Shown here piece by piece: positions 1 to 7,481 of a stretch of DNA of 11,890 bases. The notes below the pieces were generated by a model. The model was given only the letters and a program-made list of their open reading frames with translations, had not been told where the DNA came from and did no database searches. The translations under genes were made by a program, and so were the position numbers. Source of the DNA: Actinomycetota bacterium (lineage in GTDB: Bacteria; Actinomycetota; Acidimicrobiia; Acidimicrobiales; Ilumatobacteraceae); the NCBI GenBank assembly GCA_009927375.1, contig RFNE01000303.1, forward strand, positions 1 to 11,890, given 5' to 3'. The first letter of the stretch is position 1. Each line of letters opens with the position of its first letter.

Positions 1-57
1 GGTCTGACCGAAAGTGACATTGAAAAGCTCGTCGCCTACCTTCTGACGTTGAAGTAA
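1..57 (+). CDS. C-terminal end of a cytochrome c domain protein (probably oxidase subunit II)
   Basis: Partial gene entering from the left edge; only the last 18 codons and the TAA stop are present. The peptide (GLTESDIEKLVAYLLTLK) is typical of the last helix of a class I cytochrome c, which packs over the haem. It sits 12 bp upstream of ctaD in the same direction. In caa3-type oxidases the subunit II gene (ctaC/coxB) carries a fused C-terminal cytochrome c domain and precedes ctaD, so this is most likely that gene. A separate small cytochrome c is the alternative; the missing upstream sequence would decide. Confidence 0.7.
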   Translation, partial: GLTESDIEKLVAYLLTLK

Positions 58-69
58 TCGGAGAACACC

Positions 70-2058
70 ATGGCCATCATTGAGCGTCCAACGACAGCGG
101 TGAGCGAACTGCAGGTTGCTGCACCAGCGATCCCGTCAACTGCACTCGGCGCACTCAAGCGACCGGTTACGACCACGGGCTGGCGTTCATGGGTGTTCAC
201 CGTCGACCACAAGAAGCTCGGCATCATGTACTCGGCGACCGCGCTGTTCTTCTTCATCGTTGGTGGCCTCGAGGCCGTTCTCATCCGTCTCCAGCTCGCA
301 GCCCCGAACGGCAAGGTACTGAACGCAGACCTCTACAACCAGATGTTCACGATGCATGCCACGACGATGGTGTTCCTCTTCGTGATGCCGATGGCTGCGG
401 GACTTGCGAACTACTTCGTGCCGTTGCAGATCGGCGCGCGAGATGTTGCCTTCCCACGCATCAACGCGTTCGGCTTCTGGGCGTTCCTCTTCGGTGGAAT
501 CTTCCTCAACCTCGCGTGGTTCCTCGGTGGAGCAGCCGACGGCGGCTGGTTCATGTATGCACCGAACTCGGGTCCGGTGTTTTCGCCGAGCCATGGAGTG
601 GATTTCTGGGCGCTCGGTCTCCAGATCACCGGTATCGCTTCATTGACCGGCTCGATCAACCTCATCGTCACGATCCTCAACATGCGTGCACCCGGCATGA
701 AGCTCATGCGCATGCCGATCTTCACGTGGATGCAGCTCGTCGTTCAGTTCTTGTTGGTGTTCGCGGTGCCGGTCATCACGGTCGCGCTCTTCCTCCTGTC
801 ATTCCAGCGAAACTTCGGAGCGACGTTCTTCAATGTCGAGGCCGGAGCGGATCCGCTTCTTTGGCAGCACTTGTTCTGGATCTTCGGCCACCCCGAGGTG
901 TACATCTTGATCCTTCCGAGTTTCGGTGTGATCTCCGAAGTGCTGCCAGTGTTCTCCCGTAAGCCGCTGTTCGGTTACCCGTTCGTGGTGTTCTCTGGTG
1001 CAGCGATTGGTTTCGTGGGTTGGGGCGTGTGGGCCCACCACATGTTTGCTTCTGGACTCGGGCCCGTGTCGGTGGCGGTGTTCTCCGTCGCGACGATGGC
1101 GATCGCAGTTCCGACGGGCGTGAAGATCGTCAACTGGACGATGACGCTGTGGGGAGGCAAGTTGGTCTTCACGGTTGCAATGAAGTACGCCGTCGCACTC
1201 ATCGTGCTGTTCACGATTGGCGGACTGTCGGGTGTGACTCACTCAGTCGCACCATCTGACACTCAGCAGACCGACACCTATTACATCGTCGCCCACTTCC
1301 ACTACGTGTTGTTCGGTGGAGCAATCTTTGGACTCTTCTCGGGCTTCTACTACTGGTGGCCGAAGGTGTTCGGCAAGTTGTTGAGCGAAAAGATCGGTAA
1401 CTGGAGTTTCTGGCTGATGGTGTTCGGAATGAACATGACGTTCGGCCCGATGCACATCCTTGGTCTGCAGGGTCAGCCACGCCGTATGTACATCTGGACA
1501 GAGGCTCGCGCCGGTGAAGGTTTCTTCAACCTCGGCTTCTGGAACACCGTCGCGTCGATTGGTTCGTTGATCCTGTCGCTCGGCATCCTGCTCTTCTTGA
1601 TCAACGTCGTCGTCACGACACGGAAGGGACAGGTTGCCCCTCTCGATCCGTGGAACGCACGCAGCCTCGAGTGGATGACGTCGAACCCACCGAAGGAGCA
1701 CAACTTCGACAGCATTCCGACGGTGTCGCATCTTGATGAGTTCTTCCATCGCAAGTACAAGGAGAACGAAAACGGCGAGATGGTCCAGGTGGCCACGGCC
1801 GAAGAGATCGTTGCCGAGCTCGAGAAGAATGCGGATGCTCACATCCACATGCCGTCCCCGTCGTATTGGCCGATCATCCTTGCACTCGGACTTCCCGTCA
1901 CTGCATTTGGCGTGATCTATTCGATTCCCGTCGCAGTCGTCGGAGGCCTCATCATCCTTCTCGGTATGTACGGGTGGGCACTTGAGCCTTCCACTGCACC
2001 AGATGACGACATCGATCCGCCAACGAGTTCGTCAAAGGAAGTTGCCCATGTCGGCTGA
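70..2058 (+). CDS. ctaD: Cytochrome c oxidase subunit I (aa3/caa3 type, A1 family)
   Basis: Catalytic subunit of the haem-copper oxidase: reduces O2 to water at haem a3-CuB and pumps protons, in the cytoplasmic membrane. All key residues are visible in the 662-aa product: H96 and H411 (haem a), H409 (haem a3), H274, H323 and H324 (CuB), and the Tyr of GHPEVY (Y278) that crosslinks to H274. E276 in GHPEV marks the A1 family; D125 in IGARD (D channel) and K352 in PTGVK (K channel) are present. The start is ATG with a GGAG Shine-Dalgarno at 60-63, 6 nt away. The protein is longer than the usual 530-570 aa: after the core there is a charged segment (about 520-590) and two extra hydrophobic stretches (about 599-637). 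It overlaps ctaE by 11 bp. Confidence 0.98.
   Translation: MAIIERPTTAVSELQVAAPAIPSTALGALKRPVTTTGWRSWVFTVDHKKLGIMYSATALFFFIVGGLEAVLIRLQLAAPNGKVLNADLYNQMFTMHATTMVFLFVMPMAAGLANYFVPLQIGARDVAFPRINAFGFWAFLFGGIFLNLAWFLGGAADGGWFMYAPNSGPVFSPSHGVDFWALGLQITGIASLTGSINLIVTILNMRAPGMKLMRMPIFTWMQLVVQFLLVFAVPVITVALFLLSFQRNFGATFFNVEAGADPLLWQHLFWIFGHPEVYILILPSFGVISEVLPVFSRKPLFGYPFVVFSGAAIGFVGWGVWAHHMFASGLGPVSVAVFSVATMAIAVPTGVKIVNWTMTLWGGKLVFTVAMKYAVALIVLFTIGGLSGVTHSVAPSDTQQTDTYYIVAHFHYVLFGGAIFGLFSGFYYWWPKVFGKLLSEKIGNWSFWLMVFGMNMTFGPMHILGLQGQPRRMYIWTEARAGEGFFNLGFWNTVASIGSLILSLGILLFLINVVVTTRKGQVAPLDPWNARSLEWMTSNPPKEHNFDSIPTVSHLDEFFHRKYKENENGEMVQVATAEEIVAELEKNADAHIHMPSPSYWPIILALGLPVTAFGVIYSIPVAVVGGLIILLGMYGWALEPSTAPDDDIDPPTSSSKEVAHVG
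2034..2040 (+). promoter_or_regulatory. Shine-Dalgarno fixing the ctaE start
   Basis: AAAGGAA lies 7 nt upstream of the ATG at 2048, inside the 3' end of ctaD. It supports the start at 2048 over an in-frame ATG at 1982, which would add 22 charged residues lacking family resemblance. Confidence 0.75.
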
Positions 2059-2635
2059 CGCTGCAGCACATCACACGTCAACCGGCTTGTCCAACGTCAA
2101 GTTGGGCATGTGGTTGTTCCTCGGTTCCGAGTGCCTGCTCTTCGGAGGGCTGATCTCGACGTACATGCTCTATCGCGGGCGAGTGGGCGAGGGCCCGACT
2201 CCGTCGCAGGTGTTCGACATCCCGTTCACGTCGGTGAGCAGTTTCGTGCTCCTCATGAGTTCGCTCACCATGGTTCTCGCCGTATCCGCGGCCCACAAGA
2301 ACGACGATCGGAACATGCGCCTATGGCTCGCAGTGACGGGACTACTTGGAGCAACCTTCGTCGGCGGCCAGGTGTATGAGTTCACTGCGTTCTACAACGA
2401 AGGCATGGGTTTCACGACCAGTCTCTTCAGCTCAAGTTTCTTCGTGTTGACCGGTTTCCACGGTGTTCACGTCACGGTCGGAATCATCATGTTGATGTCG
2501 CTCGTCGGCATTCTGAAGCGGAGCAAGGTACCTGGCAGCAAGTCTGAGACCGTCGAAATGATCGGGCTCTACTGGCACTTCGTCGACATCGTTTGGATCA
2601 TCATCTTCACACTCGTCTACCTGATTCCCGCATGA
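2048..2635 (+). CDS. ctaE: Cytochrome c oxidase subunit III (short, five-helix form)
   Basis: Structural membrane subunit that stabilises subunit I and its proton uptake. The 195-aa product starts MSADAAAHHT and has five predicted membrane segments (about 19-41, 60-81, 91-108, 128-153, 170-193), matching the short actinobacterial form rather than the seven-helix form of about 260 aa. Family signatures are GSE (E28, the conserved membrane Glu of subunit III), TGFHGVHV (H138) and YWHFVD (H177, D180). The start was chosen by the Shine-Dalgarno at 2034-2040. The start overlaps the ctaD end and its TGA overlaps the ATG of the next gene (ATGA), which suggests translational coupling throughout the operon. 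Confidence 0.96.
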   Translation: MSADAAAHHTSTGLSNVKLGMWLFLGSECLLFGGLISTYMLYRGRVGEGPTPSQVFDIPFTSVSSFVLLMSSLTMVLAVSAAHKNDDRNMRLWLAVTGLLGATFVGGQVYEFTAFYNEGMGFTTSLFSSSFFVLTGFHGVHVTVGIIMLMSLVGILKRSKVPGSKSETVEMIGLYWHFVDIVWIIIFTLVYLIPA

Positions 2636-2943
2636 CCATGGCACACGACACCACCACTCACGACACAGAGCACGGCATGTCGAATGCCGGTTATGTGCGC
2701 ATCGCCGTCATCCTTGCCGCGATCACGGCACTCGAAGTCTCGACCTACTACGTGGATTTTGGACCGTTCTTCATGCCGGCGTTGATGATCATGATGGTCG
2801 TCAAGTTCTTGATGGTCGTCAGCTACTTCATGCACCTGAAGTTCGACAATCGACTCTTCTCGTGGTTGTTCTATGCAGGTTTGATCCTGGCGATCACCGT
2901 CTACGTCATCGCGTTGTCGACGTTTAAGTTCTTCGTTTCGTAG
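2632..2943 (+). CDS. ctaF: Cytochrome c oxidase subunit IV (prokaryotic COX4-like)
   Basis: Small accessory membrane subunit of caa3 oxidases, 103 aa from the ATG at 2632. A His/Asp-rich N-terminus (about 20 aa) is followed by three hydrophobic segments (about 21-39, 46-66, 75-98). The stretch KFLMVVSYFMHLKFD, with the Phe-Met-His-Leu core, is characteristic of prokaryotic subunit IV. The start at 2632 overlaps the ctaE stop by 4 bp (ATGA). A second in-frame ATG at 2638 is equally possible and would shorten it by two residues. No clear Shine-Dalgarno is seen, so translation is probably coupled to ctaE. Confidence 0.9.
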   Translation: MTMAHDTTTHDTEHGMSNAGYVRIAVILAAITALEVSTYYVDFGPFFMPALMIMMVVKFLMVVSYFMHLKFDNRLFSWLFYAGLILAITVYVIALSTFKFFVS

Positions 2944-2957
2944 ACGACCCCGAGCTG

Positions 2958-3859
2958 GTGATCCCCGTGTTCGCCGAAGCCGCAAACCTCGATCTGAGTC
3001 CGTGGCGTTTCCAGTCGCACCTTGAAGTGTGGGTTCTGATCGTTGCGTTGATCGCGAGCTACGTCTACGCAATTCGGGTTCTCGGACCTCGCATCGTCGA
3101 CAAGGGGACGGTCGTTTCACGTAAACAGGCGTGGGCGTTCGTGGCCGCAATCGGTTTCCTGTGGTTTGCATCGGATTGGCCGATCCATGACATCTCCGAG
3201 GAGTACCTGTACTCGGTGCACATGTTCCAGCACATGGTGCTGTCGTATTTCGTGCCACCGCTCGTGCTGTTGTCGATTCCGCGCTGGCTGTATGACGTAG
3301 CAATCGAGAAGAGTTCGGTCGGTCGTTCGTTCGATTCGCCACGAAACCAGTTGTTGCGGGCCTCTTCTTCAACGTCGTCGTGATGATCACGCATATTCCA
3401 GCTCTCGTGAACCAAAGTGTTTCGAACGGACTGTTGCATTACACACTGCACGTGCTGGTAGTAACCGGTGCACTCCTCATGTGGAGCCCAGTGTGTGGGC
3501 CGATCATTGAGCGCCGACTGAGCTATGGCGGGCAGATGATCTATCTGTTTCTGATGTCCGTCGTTCCGACCGTGCCCGCAGCATGGCTCACCTTCGCGGA
3601 GGGAGTCGTCTACAAGCACTATGACATCCCGGTCCGCGTGTGGGGACTCTCGGTTACGACTGATCAGCAGCTTGCCGGTGCAATCATGAAGACGGGAGGA
3701 AGTATCTTCCTCTGGTCGATCATCGTGTTCCTCTTCTTCCGACGGTTCATCGGGCGATTCTTCGTCGAGCAGACCTACAAGAAGCCTGATGACACGCTCA
3801 CCTTCGAGGCCGTTCGTGCGGAATTCGAGAGGGTTCCAGCGGCCCGCGAGCCCGACTAA
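2958..3859 (+). CDS. ctaG: CtaG, cytochrome c oxidase assembly factor (caa3_CtaG), interrupted by a frame change
   Basis: Integral membrane protein of the caa3_CtaG family, needed for the CuB centre of subunit I. The first part (GTG at 2958, about 123 residues) contains DWPIHDISEEYLYSVH with H77, H88 and H92, typical of the family. The second part begins out of frame with KPVVAGLFFNVVV, then ITHIP and LLHYTLHVL, and ends in a hydrophilic tail at the TAA at 3857-3859. The reading frame slips within about 3320-3337, in a stretch of GGTC/GTTC repeats. One missing base, or one missing GTTC unit, would restore a single protein of about 300 aa, the normal size. Both halves are conserved, so a sequence error or recent slippage is likelier than an old pseudogene. 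It follows ctaF by 14 bp and converges with the ABC permease; the two stop codons overlap by 2 bp. Confidence 0.88.
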
Positions 3860-4587
3860 CTTTCAGCTGACCAGCGGAAGAGCCGCGACGCTGCGATCGG
3901 AGCGATCGTGCTCCAGCCGAGAAGAACGAACCATGACGTGAGAGGTGCTGTCGTTCCCGCGAGGTGGTCCCGCAGAATTTCGGCCAGTGGCTGGGCGGGG
4001 AACCAACGGCTCACTGCAGTGATCTGGTTGGGCATCGATTCAGAATCGATGATCATCCCGCTCGTGAGGAGAAGGACGAGATAGAGCCCGTTCTGCGCAG
4101 CAAGGTTGATTTCGGCGCGCAGTCGTCCCGACAGCGCAAGGCCGATGCCCGAAAAGGCGAGCGTTCCGAGGAGCACGCCACCACCAGCACCGATGACACC
4201 GGAGAACGTGGCCGACCAACCCATGAGTGAGCCAGCGATGCAGATGAGGACGATTTGAAGGATTTCGACGAGGACGATGGAGAGTGCCTTGGCGGCGATG
4301 AGTCGCGTCGTGCCGAGCGGAGTGAGCCCGAGACGGGTGAATACTCCGTACGACCGTTGGAATCCCGTTGATATCCCGAGGCTGACCATCGATGTCGACA
4401 TCACGGAAACCGCGAGTATTCCTGGCACGAGAAAACTCAATGGGTCGCCAGAGCCGGTGGGCAAGACGTCGACGGTGCCGAAGAAGACAAGCAGGAACAC
4501 GGGAATTCCAAGAATGAGGAGAAGTTGTTCACCGTTGCGAAGCAACATCCGAAGTTCGGTTTTCAACTGCACCAGAACGAGCTTCAT
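3856..4587 (-). CDS. ABC-2 type transporter permease
   Basis: Membrane subunit of an ABC exporter, 243 aa with six predicted membrane segments (about 21-39, 51-72, 99-120, 126-152, 161-180, 217-234), the ABC-2 topology. The stretch RWFPAQPLAEILRDHLAG near the C-terminus resembles the conserved loop before the last helix in drug- and lipid-type ABC-2 permeases. Its ATG overlaps the stop of the ATPase gene by 4 bp (ATGA), so the two are one operon and one complex. The substrate cannot be told from sequence. ABC exporters of this type occur beside haem/oxidase genes in other actinobacteria, which makes a role near respiration possible but unproven. The stop at 3856-3858 overlaps the ctaG stop, and no terminator hairpin is visible between them. 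Confidence 0.88.
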   Translation of the reverse strand: MKLVLVQLKTELRMLLRNGEQLLLILGIPVFLLVFFGTVDVLPTGSGDPLSFLVPGILAVSVMSTSMVSLGISTGFQRSYGVFTRLGLTPLGTTRLIAAKALSIVLVEILQIVLICIAGSLMGWSATFSGVIGAGGGVLLGTLAFSGIGLALSGRLRAEINLAAQNGLYLVLLLTSGMIIDSESMPNQITAVSRWFPAQPLAEILRDHLAGTTAPLTSWFVLLGWSTIAPIAASRLFRWSAES

Positions 4588-5487
4588 GAGGATGCTCCCC
4601 GAACGATCTGGCGATAGATCGCCTGAATTCCGCTCGTAACTCGGAGGTCACGGAGCTCTGACCCGAGCGACGTGACCGCGTGACTGAGGTTGGATACGAC
4701 CGATGACGGGCCAAACGCGACATAGTCCGAACCTGACTTTTCGATGGAGACACCAAGTTCGGTGGACAGAGCCTGAACGTCGATGGCAGGTTCGGCACGA
4801 AAGCGAATTTCAACGGTGTCGCTGGCAGCGTCCTTCAGCGTGCGATCGGCTGCGATCCGTCCAGCATTGAGCACGATCACTCGGTCTGCATACGAATCAA
4901 TTTCAGAAACATCGTGAGTCGAGATGAGTACTGCACAGCCGTTCGCCGCGAGCTGACGAACGATGTCGGCAATTGCGTCTCTACCTTCAAGGTCGACGCC
5001 ACTCGTCGGCTCGTCCGAGGAAGGCGATTGTGGGTCGCGCGCTCAATGCGAGTGCGAGTGCGAGACGCTGTCGTTCTCCGCCTGACAGTGTGCGCCAGGA
5101 CGATCGACGTCGGTGGCCGAGGCCGACCACTTCAAGGAGTTCGTCAGCATCTTGACCACGTTGATAGAGGGCGCAATAGTCGGCGATCGTTTCGTGCACT
5201 CGGGCGGCAGGGTAGATCCCTCCGGATTGCAACATGACGCCGAGTGGAGGGGTGATCTCGCCTCGGTCCGACCACGGGTCTTTCCCAGCGAGACGAATCG
5301 AACCTGACGTTGCTGTCCGGATTCCTTCGCAGGCTTCCATCAACGACGTCTTCCCCGCCCCATTGGGTCCGAGGAGCGCTGTCACCGACCCGTAGTCGAG
5401 CGACAACGACACATGGTCGACCGCGGTAACCGATCCGTATCGAATGACCAAGTCCTCGACGACGACGGCCCGAGGAGTGTGCTGCAC
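4584..5487 (-). CDS. ABC transporter ATP-binding protein, interrupted by a frame change
   Basis: ATPase partner of the permease. From a GTG start at 5487 the product shows Walker A GPNGAGKT (40-47), Q-loop Gln (Q87), signature LSGGERQR (134-141) and the start of Walker B (TIAFL). There the frame breaks: LGRADEW follows instead of the expected LDEPTSGVD. Dropping one base of the CC at 5015-5016 restores DEPTSGVDLEG, then LISTHD (H-loop), and the C-terminal domain ending at the TGA at 4584-4586. The joined protein would be 300 aa, normal for drug-exporter-type ATPases with a C-terminal extension of about 90 aa. Since both sides carry invariant motifs, I read the break as a one-base sequence error. 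It is transcribed divergently from serS. Confidence 0.88.
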
Positions 5488-5493
5488 ATCTCT

Positions 5494-5499
5494 ACAGTA
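5494..5499 (-). promoter_or_regulatory. Candidate -10 element for a leaderless ABC exporter transcript
   Basis: On the minus strand TACTGT ends 6 nt before the GTG at 5487. This matches the actinobacterial TANNNT -10 pattern placed so that transcription would begin at or next to the start codon. No Shine-Dalgarno is visible and no convincing -35 is seen. Confidence 0.38.
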
Positions 5500-5534
5500 G
5501 GCAGGCGCGCGGGCGGCCCATCGGACCGTACCGC

Positions 5535-5540
5535 TAGCCT
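5535..5540 (+). promoter_or_regulatory. Candidate -10 element for serS (nearly leaderless)
   Basis: TAGCCT lies 9 nt before the GTG at 5550, so the expected transcript start would fall 0-3 nt from the start codon. No Shine-Dalgarno precedes the GTG. The 62-bp gap 5488-5549 holds this element and the divergent ABC promoter and nothing else that I can see. Confidence 0.38.
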
Positions 5541-5549
5541 GAACATTCT

Positions 5550-6838
5550 GTGATTGACCTCAGACAACTGCGAAACGACCCCGATGGGGTGCGAGAGCTG
5601 ATGTCGCGACGGAACAAGCCTGAGTTGGTTGACGAACTTGATCATGCGCTCCGACTAGATGTTCGCCTCCGAGACATCACTGCAGAACGTGACGGAATTC
5701 GCGCAAAGGTCAACGAGGTTTCGAAGAACGTTGGTGCGCTCCGCAAGTCGGGCGATACGACCGCTGCTGAAAAGTTGATGGCAGAGAGCCGCGAACTCGG
5801 CGACAAAGAGGTCTCGCTCGCAGGGGAGTACGAGGAAGTCAGCGCAGCACTTCGAGATGTCTTGTTGCGTCTGCCCAACGTCCCACACCCCGAAGTGGTG
5901 CAGGGTGTTGGTGACACCGAAAATCCGGTCATCAAGGGTCCTGTCAACATGCCGAGCACCTTCCCTGAACACCAGCGGGTGGCCACTGGGATACCGCGAC
6001 GGCACTTGGGATCCTCGACAACGAGCGCGCGGTGAAGATCAGTGGCGCGATGTTCACGATGCAACGCGGGGCCGGTGCAACGCTCGCTCGCGCACTATGT
6101 CAGTACGCATTGGACATGAATGCAGATGCGTTCGAAGAAATTCGACCCCCGTCTCTCGTCACGACGGCGACCTTGACCGCTACGGGTCAGCTGCCAAAGT
6201 TCGCTGACGATGCCTACTCGATAGAGCGCGACGACCTCTGGTGTATCCCGACAGCCGAGTCCTCACTCACTTCTATCCACGCCGGCGAAGTGTTGGCAGA
6301 AGAGGATCTTCCCGTTCGCTATATGGCTCACACTTCGTGTTATCGCCGCGAAGCTGGATCTGCAGGACGTGACACACGCGGGATGTTGCGCGCACATGAG
6401 TTCGACAAGGTTGAGATTCTTTCCGTTGCGACGCCTGAGCAGGCTCCGAAGATGCTCGACGAGCTGCTTCAGCGAGTGGAAAGAGCAATCGCGGGTCTTG
6501 AGCTGCCGTATCGGATCATTGAGATCTGTACCGGTGATATGGGTCAGAGCCATCACCGCAGCTTCGATGTCGAGGTGTACGCCCCTGGCTGCGACAGCTG
6601 GCTAGAGGTGAGCTCGGTGTCCTGGTTCAGCGACTATCAAGCTCGCCGTGCCGACATTCGATTCAAGCGAACTGGGCAGAAGGGCACGGAAGTCGCTCAC
6701 ACCTTGAACGCATCTGCACTCGCAGTTCCGCGCGTGTGGGCAGCAATCGTCGAGAACTTCCGCGAAAGCGATGGTTCGGTGACGATTCCGAAGGCACTTC
6801 ATCCGTACATGCGTGGCCTGACTCGCATCAGTAAGTAG
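5550..6838 (+). CDS. serS: Seryl-tRNA synthetase, interrupted by a frame change
   Basis: Class II aminoacyl-tRNA synthetase that charges tRNA(Ser) in the cytoplasm. The N-terminal part (MIDLRQLRNDPDGV, then a long coiled coil rich in Arg, Glu and Lys to about residue 110) is the tRNA-binding arm. After QRVA the frame breaks near 5982-5984. One added base gives HWDTATALGILDNERAVKISG, the usual start of the catalytic core. Motif 2 (CYRREAGSAGRDTRG, from about 264) and motif 3 (SSVSWFSDYQARRADIRF, from about 355) follow, and the end is HTLNASALAVPR with a C-terminal PYMRG. Joined length is 429 aa, normal for SerS. An essential gene with both halves conserved argues for a one-base error. Motif 3 reads SSVSW where most bacterial enzymes have SSCSN. 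pdxH follows 7 bp downstream. Confidence 0.92.
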
Positions 6839-6845
6839 GTGCCGT

Positions 6846-7481
6846 GTGACCCTGCGGGATCGCCGAATCCAATACGAGACAGCAGGACTCGATCGCGCCG
6901 ATCTGCTCGACGACCCGATCGAGCAATGGCATCGCTGGTACGAACAGGCGAGTGATGCGGGTGTCAGTGAACCGCATGCGATGACGGTGTCGACGATCGG
7001 CGAGGACGGTACGCCTGACTCCCGAGTCGTGCTGGCGCGCGACGTCTCATCGGATGGGATTGCGTTCTACTCGAACTATCAGAGTGCAAAGAGCCGGCAA
7101 CTGGATTCGGACCCTCGAGTATCGGCGGTGTTTGCGTGGCTCGATCTGCATCGACAGGTTCGTATTCGAGGATCCGTTGAACGGTTACCGACTGCGAAGA
7201 GCGACGAGTACTTTGCCTCTCGTCCGCGCGAGTCACAGATCGGTGCGTGGGCGAGTCCACAGTCTGAGGTGATCAATAATCGGGAAGTGCTTGATGAGTC
7301 GTTCAGGCAGTTTGCTGACCAATTCTCCGGAGGTCCAGTGCCACGGCCACCGCACTGGGGTGGGTGGCTGATCGTTCCCAGGGAATTCGAATTCTGGCAA
7401 GGTCGACCGAACCGACTGCACGATCGTTTTCGCTATCGACGAAGCGGAGATTCGTGGACGATCGAGCGCTTAGCGCCCTGA
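6846..7481 (+). CDS. pdxH: Pyridoxamine/pyridoxine 5'-phosphate oxidase
   Basis: FMN enzyme that oxidises pyridoxamine- or pyridoxine-5'-phosphate to pyridoxal 5'-phosphate (vitamin B6 synthesis and salvage), cytoplasmic, usually a homodimer. The 211-aa product has the FMN-binding RVVLARD (60-66) and YSNYQSAKSRQL (75-86), QVRIRGSVERL (104-114), and the C-terminal family signature FEFWQGRPNRLHDR (181-194), which binds substrate phosphate and FMN. Length is normal. The start is GTG, 7 bp after the serS stop, and no promoter is evident between them, so it is probably cotranscribed with serS. Its 3' end overlaps the convergent gene by 12 bp. Confidence 0.96.
   Translation: MTLRDRRIQYETAGLDRADLLDDPIEQWHRWYEQASDAGVSEPHAMTVSTIGEDGTPDSRVVLARDVSSDGIAFYSNYQSAKSRQLDSDPRVSAVFAWLDLHRQVRIRGSVERLPTAKSDEYFASRPRESQIGAWASPQSEVINNREVLDESFRQFADQFSGGPVPRPPHWGGWLIVPREFEFWQGRPNRLHDRFRYRRSGDSWTIERLAP

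Noticed and set aside
1243..1848. 201-codon minus-strand ORF inside ctaD
   Set aside because: Antisense shadow of a highly conserved gene; the translation is rich in Arg, Glu and His from GC-rich codon wobble, with no domain or start signal.
1982..2047. Upstream in-frame start for ctaE giving 22 extra residues
   Set aside because: The extra residues are not family-like, and AAAGGAA sits ideally before the ATG at 2048.
3320..3390. Programmed ribosomal frameshifting in ctaG
   Set aside because: No slippery heptamer or stimulatory hairpin is visible, the family is normally one frame, and three other genes here are broken in both directions, which suits random indels better.
3856..3859. Terminator between ctaG and the convergent ABC permease
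   Set aside because: The stop codons overlap and no stem with a T run is visible on either strand around them.
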